This document shows positions 57,201-64,000 of a stretch of DNA of 64,000 nucleotides, one piece after another (the stretch's first letter is position 1; each line of letters opens with the position of its first letter). The notes beneath the pieces were generated by a model that saw only the letters and a list, made by a program, of their open reading frames with translations, had not been told where the DNA came from and searched no databases. This DNA comes from Mesostigma viride (taxonomy: Eukaryota; Streptophyta; Mesostigmatophyceae; Mesostigmatales; Mesostigmataceae): assembly GCA_009746045.1 (NCBI GenBank), contig RPFO01000167.1:188001-252000 (forward strand), read 5' to 3'. The position numbers and the translations under genes were made by a program.

Positions 57201-59279
57201 ATTCAACCATACAGAGCACCATACAGAACCTAAACACCCACATGCACGCCCACTCACTGTCCAGCAGGTCCCGAATCTTCTCCATTCAACCATACAGAGC
57301 ACCATACAGAACCTAAACACCCACATGCGCCCCTCGTTCACTCACTGTCCAGCAGGTCCCGAATCTTCTCCATGTAGATCTCCACAAACGTGCACCCGAC
57401 GGTGAAGTCGGTGTCGTGGCAGTGCGCCTCCACGCGGTCAAACAGGTACTCGATCGCCCGTGGGATGACGCCGCGCTCCTCAAAGCTGCCTTGAACACCC
57501 TGCTCGAAGGCATCCCAACAATAACCAGCGGCAAGGAAAAGGGTGAGGCATCGGCGCCCGGGACAGAATGAGGCACTCGCTATCGACAAGGGGGGGAAAG
57601 AGGCGCTGGCTACTGACCAGGGAAGGAGGCACTGGTTATGCAATAGGCAGTGGGGGTAGATATTCTGACGAAAGATGACAAGGCCTCATACTTGCCTGGC
57701 GTAGCCATAGCAAGACTCCAACGCTTCTACAGCAGCGGTGGCAAGGCCCCATCCTTGCCTTCATGAGCCCAACCCCACACGCACACCCACCATCTACTGC
57801 CTCTTTCCCTTGGGGATCTCGCTTTACGATTCATGCTCATGTGACACAGTTTTCCTTATTTATTAATTATTTAATCTATCTACTTGCCCAAGCTTACCCC
57901 GAATAGCAGCGGCAAGGCGTCATGCTCGCATCCATCACCATGTGCTCCCCACACTCACCTCCCCGCCCCCACCCCCATGTTTAACATGGTCCACCAGCCA
58001 CCGACGCTACCCTTCCCCCATCATCCAGGTGCACCCACCCCGAATGCTCACCTCCATGGTGAACGTCTTCCCGCTGCCCGTCTGGCCATATGCAAACACG
58101 GTCGCATAGTAGCCATTGAAGACATCTGCAGGCAGGGTGGGGGGGAAAGAGAAAGGCGCAAGCAATGAATGGGATGGGAGCGGTTGGTTGGTGGGTTGGT
58201 GCGTTGGTCGGTGGGTGGGAGACTGGGTGGCTGGATGGGTGGGTGGGTGGGTGGGGGGGAAGGGGGGGGGGGCGGGCGGCGGCGGGCGGGCGGGCGGGCG
58301 GGCATCGGGCGGGCATCGGGCGGGCGGGCGGGTTGGCGGGCGGGCGGGCGGGTGGGTGGGTGGGTGGGTGGGTGGGTGGGTGGGTGGGTGGGTGGGTGGG
58401 TGGGTGGGTGGGTGGGTGGGTGGGTGGGTGGGTGGGTGGGTGGGTGGGTGGGTGGGTGGGTGGGTGGGTAGGTGGGTGGGTAGGTTTGTTGTATTTTGGT
58501 TGGTTCAAAACTGGCAGGGTGCACCCATGGCAGGGACAAGCGGACCTGGCTCGAGAGGGCAGCACATGACAACCCAATTTTAGTGGCTAGAAGGCCACCA
58601 GCAGTGGCACAAGCATCCCACGCCCAGAAATTCTGATTCAGCAGGCAGTGCTGGGGGAGGGGGGGTGGGTTGGAAGAGGAGGGAAAAACTAACGAGCAAC
58701 CGCTGTATTTCAGAAGACCTTGGCACTGCCCAGAAGCACATGTGCTGCCCTCAGAGCGCGTGGCCCCAGAACACGTGCCCACCTCACCTTCAATGACAGG
58801 GCGTGCCGCGTAATCGAACACCTCCTTCTGCCCAGAGTTCTGGCTGAACACGCGGTCAAACGTGAAGGTATACGTGTTTGCGGAGTCGTCTGGCGCCTCC
58901 ATGGTGAAAGACATGCCATCGTCGGAGAAGGTGACCTGATCATCAGCGTGGGCCACGCGCACACCGGATCAAGCAGGCACGGAAACGTTAAGCTCGCCCC
59001 TCCCGTCAGGATGCCAGAGCCAATGAGGTGATCTGGAACTGCGCATTGCCAAGTAATTCAAGTGCCAGTGCTGGCATTCTCTGGCGAAAAAGCGTCATTG
59101 CAACAGGATATGTCTTTGCAAGCCGAGTTTATATAGAGTGGCAATTTGGCATGGCATGGAAGTCCTCTTACCGTCTCTCTGTCGGATTTGGCGAGCTCCA
59201 TCTCGTTGAGCGGCCGAAAGCGGGTGCATACTGAGACGGCCGACTTCTCTTCGACATGGAACTTCTTAGATTTTGACAT
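42610..59279 (-). CDS. kinesin-1-like motor protein, 12 exons
   Basis: Exons in order: 59172-59279, 58788-58935, 58052-58125, 57346-57499, 55995-56185, 53833-53997, 53170-53285, 51892-52051, 51089-51255, 44316-44438, 43888-43981, 42610-43098. All fit in phase, giving about 662 residues. The N-terminal motor has [11 protein letters not shown]-loop GQTGSGKT (about 99-106), [12 protein letters not shown], switch I NEESSRSH (about 213-219), switch II DLAGSE (245-250), [34 protein letters not shown] and a neck start [11 protein letters not shown]. These are closest to conventional kinesin. A coiled-coil stalk ([25 protein letters not shown]) and a Ser/Arg-rich tail follow; the tail is shorter than in conventional kinesin. 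It moves cargo along microtubules using ATP. Exon 10's donor (GTACTA) is weak and is the least certain junction. Confidence 0.85.
43440..43890. repeat. copies of the kinesin exon 11 donor boundary and short tandem repeats
   Basis: On the minus strand exon 11 ends TTTGCGAG/GTATGCTGGCACC. Decayed copies follow in the intron: GCGAGGTATGCTGGCATGC (43840-43858), CGAGGCATGCCTGGCGC (about 43768-43784) and GTGAGGCATGCGGGC (about 43722-43736). The intron also has a tandem CACCGCGGCATGGATGGG repeat (43577-43632) and a duplicated ~34-bp string (43455-43512). Confidence 0.8.
44455..51078. repeat. 6.6-kb tandem array in kinesin intron 9
   Basis: Roughly 150 units of two lengths, 47 bp (TGCCTGCCACGCCTGCCGCG then ATACTCCAGCGACCACCCAC then CCCTTTG) and 38 bp (lacking a 9-base CACGCCTGC step), in irregular order. 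Recurrent variants are CAGCGA/CGGCGG/CGGCGA, CCGCGAT/CCACGAT and GCCTCCCGC. A TGCTGCGCC variant recurs at about 45821, 48830, 49139 and 49620; 49139 and 49620 lie in matching contexts about 481 bp apart, a higher-order duplication. It begins on the minus strand at the exon 9 donor GAG/GTAGGTGGCCGCCGG. No unit contains a stop in any frame, so all six frames are open for over 2200 codons. These are not proteins. Confidence 0.97.
51270..51297. repeat. poly-G tract (polypyrimidine tract of kinesin intron 8)
   Basis: A run of about 28 G on the plus strand, C-rich on the gene strand, 15 bases before the exon 9 acceptor at 51256-51257. Confidence 0.9.
51480..51891. repeat. decayed copies of kinesin exon 8 end in intron 8
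   Basis: Exon 8 ends (minus strand) ...GGCTGACCAACCTG/GTATGCGTGATG. Intronic copies: GGGCTGACCAACCTGTCATG (around 51836-51858) and GGGCTTTACCAACTGGGTCC (51776-51796), spaced about 57-66 bp. Copies of the preceding exon part (AATCTCGCCCTCCCGCTTGG on the plus strand) recur as AATCTCCCCCTCCCTCTTGG (51481), GGTCCCCCTCCCTCTTGCC (51610) and CCCCCTCTCTTGGCCAGCGG (51704). A poly-C run lies at 51631-51654. Confidence 0.85.
54054..54905. repeat. TTAACCATCCTTGCCC-type minisatellite in kinesin intron 5
   Basis: About 850 bp of alternating CTTAATTAACCATCCTTGCC and CTTAACCATCCTTGTC half-units (period about 36 bp), with variants (CTGAATTAACC, CCTTTTTTATCC) that themselves recur as larger blocks. A separate copy of the exon 6 acceptor region (GCAGAGAACAGACGGCC) occurs at both 53999 and 54968, on either side of the array. 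Confidence 0.95.
55680..55994. repeat. decayed copies of kinesin exon 5 donor boundary
   Basis: Exon 5 ends (minus) CACCATCACG/GTGGGTGGTCGCTGC at 55995. Copies on the plus strand are GCGACCACCCACCGTGATGG (55903), ACGACCCATCCACCGTGACG (55807) and AGCCCACCCAGCGTGACGG (55673), about 80-130 bp apart and progressively diverged. Confidence 0.88.
56660..56790. repeat. CCCCTTGT/CCCCTCGT minisatellite
   Basis: About fifteen 8-bp units in kinesin intron 4, followed at 56788-56825 by a decayed copy of exon 4's end (GTGTCCAGCAGGTTCAATAT). Confidence 0.88.
57085..57345. repeat. three 83-bp copies of the kinesin exon 4 end with donor
   Basis: The real exon end reads on the plus strand CTCACTGTCCAGCAGGTCCC followed by GAATCTTCTCCATG (57341-57374). 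Identical 34-base copies sit at about 57087-57120, 57170-57203 and 57253-57286, spaced exactly 83 bp. Each includes the ATGGAGAAGATTCGGGACCT coding bases (minus strand) and the GTGAGT donor. Confidence 0.95.
58200..58495. repeat. (GGGT)n/(GGGC)n microsatellite in kinesin intron 2
   Basis: GGGT and GGGC tetranucleotide blocks with point-mutated transitions, within the intron 58126-58787. The WVGG and THPP frames are artefacts. Confidence 0.96.
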
Positions 59280-60354
59280 CTTTGCTTCTATGTGTTCTCG
59301 TCACCGTGGGCTCACCGCACAATCTCGAAGAAAGTGGCAAGAATTGATGGACTGGGAACTGTCCCCATGATTAAGCCTGGCAAAGCTCTTCGAATGGGAA
59401 GGTGGCCCACGCGGTCGTCCTGGCCATGTCACTAGAATTAAGGTTCCAGAAAACGTAGTCTACATGGCTAGGCGAGCAGCGGGGGCTCCGGTGGAGACCC
59501 ACTTAGCTCCAGACCATCGCTTTGCAGCGTCTTCGCCAAGAGATGATACGTCATCACACAACGCGTGAGAAAGTACAAAGGACAATTTTTCTAAGATTGC
59601 TAATCGTACAATAATTTCTTTCTCATCGTCATCCTAATTAGGAATGTCGGCCATAAAATGAGAAGCTTGACTTCGTAATTACTTTCAAGGGCATTGACGA
59701 GCGGGGGGCTTCACGTGAGAATTGAGCAAGCTCAGGCCGGCCTTGTCTATCCACACTGTCACCGGGCACCTGCCCCTCTGACTGGCGCGCATATCACTGG
59801 GTGGTAGATACTAAGGTTCTTGGCTTGTGGGCGTTGACTGGGAAGATCCAAGAGGTTGCATTTGGGCGGTTACCGTTAATACCGTACCAAAGAGAAGCCG
59901 TGCGTATAATTCATGAATTTATTATCTCCAAAATACCATTATTAGCGCGCAGAAACAGAGCTATGGCCGTTGCTGGGGCGCGCGCTTCCCTTGCCAAGAA
60001 GCTAATCATGTAAAGATTTTTCATTGTTGCTAACAAAATGCAGAAAGGAAGAACGCACTGATTCCCCAACATTACTCGAGGGCCCTACTCTGCGCTAGGA
60101 AAGTATTACACGGACCGTCCCCACTATCTTCTTGATGATCGTCCGACAGCGCTGGTTCCTGTTAGGCGTTAGGCCGCAAGTACGGACATGGGCATTTATT
60201 CTGTGCCGTTAATTTTATAAGAGTTGTCTTATCGATTCGCACATCTCGCCATGCCACTGTCAGGCCTTATACGAATGGAACGTGGACGAAGGGTAACAGG
60301 GGAAATGAGGCAATTATCTGAATCAAGCTCAGGAGGCTATCTCACTGTAAAGCA
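59280..60354. other. intergenic region between two divergent genes
   Basis: About 1.07 kb separates the kinesin start codon (59279, minus) from the next gene's ATG (60355, plus), so it probably holds both promoters. It is less GC-rich than the flanking genes. No TATA box or motif could be assigned with confidence, and a 70-codon frame at 59801 has no recognisable feature. Confidence 0.5.
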
Positions 60355-61203
60355 ATGATGGCGGCTGAAGACCAGAATGTAAGCGGGACTACAGATAGTC
60401 CAGGGCCACTGCTCAGCCCTGTCGCTCTTCCTGGAGCTACTCCCGGTGTTTCGGCGTCGCAATCATGGCCCGATATTCCTGGAGAGGCACTCGGAGTGTT
60501 TGCCGCTTCACAGGCTTCAAGATTGGCAGAGTTGCTCGATACCACGCACAAATTAAAGAGTTTGGAAATCGCGCCGAAGCCTGATGCAGTAAAACCTGTC
60601 CCGCTTCTATCGCACGTCTCTGACGTGAAGCATCTTCGGAAAGGCCGCGAATACCATGCATCGTCCCGGCGTCCTCTCGTCCCGTCGTCCACGTGGCAGT
60701 CGCGACCTGAGACATCCCCCGCTGCCTATCGACGTCCCAAAGGTACTTGTTCCAGGTGCCCATCGCCTATGCTTGTGCCCACAAGTCGAGCTTGTTCAGT
60801 ATCACGGATTCTGGTCCTTGTGACAGGGACAAGGCTTGCGTCACCGGCTCTGACTGCATACCACCACATACAGCATCTCTTGAGGAATATTCTGAAACGG
60901 CTAGCCTCCCTTGCGCTGCCTTCTCTCTCTGTCCCTCTCTGTCTCCCCCTGTGTGTGTAGCCCCCCCCCCTCTTTCTCTCTCTCTTCTTTAACAAGTACC
61001 AGGAATCGCATTGTTTACAGCATCATACCCCATCTCCCGGGCTTGCCTACTATCCTGCCCTGCTTACCCTGCTTGCCTACCCCGCTTGCCATGCCCCCAT
61101 GCCCGCAAATGGCCCCCCTTGGGCGCCCCAGTCTACACCACCCCCAGCGGCTACAACATCATGGAGATCCGCAGCGGCAACCCGCGGCCATCAAACAACG
61201 CGG
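60355..61203 (+). CDS. hypothetical protein, first two exons (runs off window)
   Basis: Exon 1 60355-60742 starts at ATG (MMAAEDQNVSGTTDSPGPLL) and ends CCCAAAG/GTACTTG. Exon 2 61132-61203 follows GGCGCCCCAG and ends AACGCGG/GTGCGTG. The one-base overhang plus TC makes Val, so the join reads YRRPK-V-YTTPSGYNIME. Exon 1 has a helix (LAELLDTTHKLKSLEI) and a basic region (VKHLRKGREYHASSRRPL); exon 2 encodes YNIMEIRSGNPRPSNNA. No family is recognised. At least 153 residues are encoded here, and the rest lies beyond the minisatellite-filled intron. It is divergent from the kinesin gene. Confidence 0.55.
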
Positions 61204-64000
61204 GTGCGTGCTCTCTCTGTGTACGGATGGTGGTGGATACGCGCGCGCGCGTGCTCTCTCTGTGTACGGATGGTGGTGGATACGCGCGCGTGCTCTCTCT
61301 GTGTACGGATGGTGGTGGATACGCGCGCGTGTGCTCTCTCTGTGTACGGATGGTGGTGGATACGCGCGCGTGCTCTCTCTGTGTACGGATGGTGGTGGAT
61401 ACGCGTGCGCGCGTGCTCTCTCTGCGTACGGATGGTGGTGGATACGCGCGCGCGCGTGCTCTCTCTGTGTACGGATGGTGGTGGATACGCGCGCGCGTGC
61501 TCTCTCTGTGTACGGATGGTGGTGGATACGCGCGCGCGCTCTCTCTGTGTACGGATGGTGGTGGATACGCGCGCGTGCTCTCTCTGTGTACGGATGGTGG
61601 TGGATACGCGCGCGTGCTCTCTCTGTGTACGGATGGTGGTGGATACGCGTGCGCGCGTGCTCTCTCTGCGTACGGATGGTGGTGGATACGCGCGCGCGCG
61701 TGCTCTCTCTGTGTACGGATGGTGGTGGATACGCGCGCGTGCTCTCTCAGTGTACGGATGGTGGTGGATACGCGCGCGTGCTCTCTCTGTGTACGGATGG
61801 TGGTGGATACGCGCGCGCGCTCTCTCTGTGTACGGATGGTGGTGGATACGCGCGCGTGCTCTCTCTGTGTATGGATGGTGGTGGATACGCGCGCGTGCTC
61901 TCTCTGTGTACGGATGGTGGTGGATACGCGCGCGCGCTCTCTCTGTGTACGGATGGTGGTGGATACGCGCGCGCGCTCTCTCAGTGTACGGATGGTGGTG
62001 GATACGCGCGCGCGCGTGCTCTCTCTGCGTACGGATGGTGGTGGATACGCGCGCGCGCTCTCTCTGTGTACGGATGGTGGTGGATACGCGCGCGCGTGCT
62101 CTCTCTGTGTACGGATGGTGGTGGATACGCGCGCGTGCTCTCTCTGTGTACGGATGGTGGTGGATACGCGCGCGTGTGCTCTCTCTGTGTACGGATGGTG
62201 GTGGATACGCGCGCGTGCTCTCTCTGTGTACGGATGGTGGTGGATACGCGTGCGCGCGTGCTCTCTCTGCGTACGGATGGTGGTGGATACGCGCGCGCGC
62301 GTGCTCTCTCTGTGTACGGATGGTGGTGGATACGCGCGCGCGTGCTCTCTCTGTGTACGGATGGTGGTGGATACGCGCGCGCGCTCTCTCTGTGTACGGA
62401 TGGTGGTGGATACGCGCGCGTGCTCTCTCTGTGTACGGATGGTGGTGGATACGCGCGCGTGCTCTCTCTGTGTACGGATGGTGGTGGATACGCGTGCGCG
62501 CGTGCTCTCTCTGCGTACGGATGGTGGTGGATACGCGCGCGCGCGTGCTCTCTCTGTGTACGGATGGTGGTGGATACGCGCGCGTGCTCTCTCAGTGTAC
62601 GGATGGTGGTGGATACGCGCGCGTGCTCTCTCTGTGTACGGATGGTGGTGGATACGCGCGCGCGCTCTCTCTGTGTACGGATGGTGGTGGATACGCGCGC
62701 GTGCTCTCTCTGTGTATGGATGGTGGTGGATACGCGCGCGTGCTCTCTCTGTGTACGGATGGTGGTGGATACGCGCGCGCGCTCTCTCTGTGTACGGATG
62801 GTGGTGGATACGCGCGCGCGCTCTCTCAGTGTACGGATGGTGGTGGATACGCGCGCGCGCGTGCTCTCTCTGCGTACGGATGGTGGTGGATACGCGCGCG
62901 CGCTCTCTCTGTGTACGGATGGTGGTGGATACGCGCGCGCGTGCTCTCTCTGTGTACGGATGGTGGTGGATACGCGCGCGTGCTCTCTCTGTGTACGGAT
63001 GGTGGTGGATACGCGTGCGCGCGTGCTCTCTCTGCGTACGGATGGTGGTGGATACGCGTGCGCGCGTGCTCTCTCTGCGTACGGATGGCGGTGGATACGC
63101 GCGCGTGCTCTCTCTGTGTACGGATGGTGGTGGACACGCACGCGTGCTCTCTCTGTGTACGGATGGTGGTGGATACGCGCGCGCGTGCTCTCTCTGTGTA
63201 CGGATGGTGGTGGATACGCGTGCGCGCGTGCTCTCTCTGCGTACGGATGGTGGTGGATACGCGCGCGCGCGTGCTCTCTCTGTGTACGGATGGTGGTGGA
63301 TACGCGCGCGCGTGCTCTCTCTGTGTACGGATGGTGGTGGATACGCGCGCGCGCTCTCTCTGTGTACGGATGGTGGTGGATACGCGCGCGTGCTCTCTCT
63401 GTGTACGGATGGTGGTGGATACGCGCGCGTGCTCTCTCTGTGTACGGATGGTGGTGGATACGCGTGCGCGCGTGCTCTCTCTGCGTACGGATGGTGGTGG
63501 ATACGCGCGCGCGCGTGCTCTCTCTGTGTACGGATGGTGGTGGATACGCGCGCGTGCTCTCTCTGTGTACGGATGGTGGTGGATACGCGCGCGTGCTCTC
63601 TCTGTGTACGGATGGTGGTGGATACGCGCGCGCGCTCTCTCTGTGTACGGATGGTGGTGGATACGCGCGCGTGCTCTCTCTGTGTACGGATGGTGGTGGA
63701 TACGCGCGCGTGCTCTCTCTGTGTACGGATGGTGGTGGATACGCGCGCGTGCTCTCTCTGTGTACGGATGGTGGTGGATACGCGCGCGCGCTCTCTCTGT
63801 GTACGGATGGTGGTGGATACGCGCGCGCGCTCTCTCTGTGTACGGATGGTGGTGGATACGCGCGCGTGCTCTCTCTGCGTACGGATGGTGGTGGATACGC
63901 GCGCGCGCTCTCTCTGTGTACGGATGGTGGTGGATACGCGCGCGCGTGCTCTCTCTGTGTACGGATGGTGGTGGATACGCGCGCGCGCTCTCTCTGTGTA
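61204..64000. repeat. ~40-48-bp minisatellite starting at the exon 2 donor, continues past window
   Basis: Units of GTGCTCTCTCTGTGTACGGA, TGGTGGTGGATACGCGCGC with a variable (CG)n/TG tail. The first unit starts at the donor GCGG/GTGCGTGCTCTCTC itself. A higher-order period of about 845 bp is visible: the CTCAGTGTAC variant at about 61745 and 61980 recurs at about 62590 and 62823, and GTGTATGGATGG at about 61867 recurs near 62713. The Arg/Ser-rich minus frame (61981-63141) is a repeat artefact. Confidence 0.96.

Noticed and set aside
61981-63141. 386-codon Arg/Ser-rich minus frame
   Set aside because: Translation of a minisatellite anchored at a donor site; the frame opens and closes with unit variants.

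Overview
The window is nuclear DNA from a eukaryote. It has spliced genes with GT-AG introns, LTR, DNA and LINE-type transposon remains, and very large amounts of micro- and minisatellite. A perfect (TTTAGGG)39 tract (the plant/green-algal telomere type) and a hybrid histidine kinase argue against an animal. A microalga or related protist, perhaps of the green lineage, fits best, but the species cannot be named from sequence alone.

Layout. 0-2.5 kb: two minus-strand coding fragments, one resembling the C-terminal half of a 14-3-3 protein. 2.5-11.6 kb: gene-poor, with microsatellites, a hAT-type DNA transposon (6086-7701; 15-bp perfect TIRs, 8-bp TSD) and an array of palindromic repeats (9755-10350). 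11.9-23.3 kb, plus strand: a 12-exon gene I could splice in phase throughout (about 1338 residues). It encodes a Sec7-like domain, two PAS domains, histidine kinase and receiver, including a 15-nt microexon inside the receiver. Its terminal exon lies in a perfect-looking 607-bp tandem duplication. 24-31 kb: degraded LINE ORF1-like fragments and a 600-bp foldback element. 31.26-39.74 kb: a young Copia-type LTR retrotransposon (5-bp TSD, two differences seen between LTRs) inserted in one of the ORF1 fragments. 42.6-59.3 kb, minus strand: a 12-exon kinesin-1-like gene whose ninth intron is almost wholly a 6.6-kb tandem array with no stop codon in any of the six frames. 60.4 kb to the end, plus strand: the first two exons of an unknown gene, whose second intron starts at the donor site with a minisatellite running off the window.

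The most striking pattern is shared by all three spliced genes. Many introns contain tandem or decayed copies of the adjacent exon-intron boundary (last or first exon bases plus splice site). In several cases the minisatellite filling the intron starts directly at the donor. This suggests that introns here grow, and may even arise, by tandem duplication across splice junctions. The second notable object is the kinase itself: a Sec7-like (ARF-GEF fold) region spliced in frame to a PAS/PAS/HisKA/HATPase/REC phosphorelay protein. All family calls are by eye from motifs; no searches were run.
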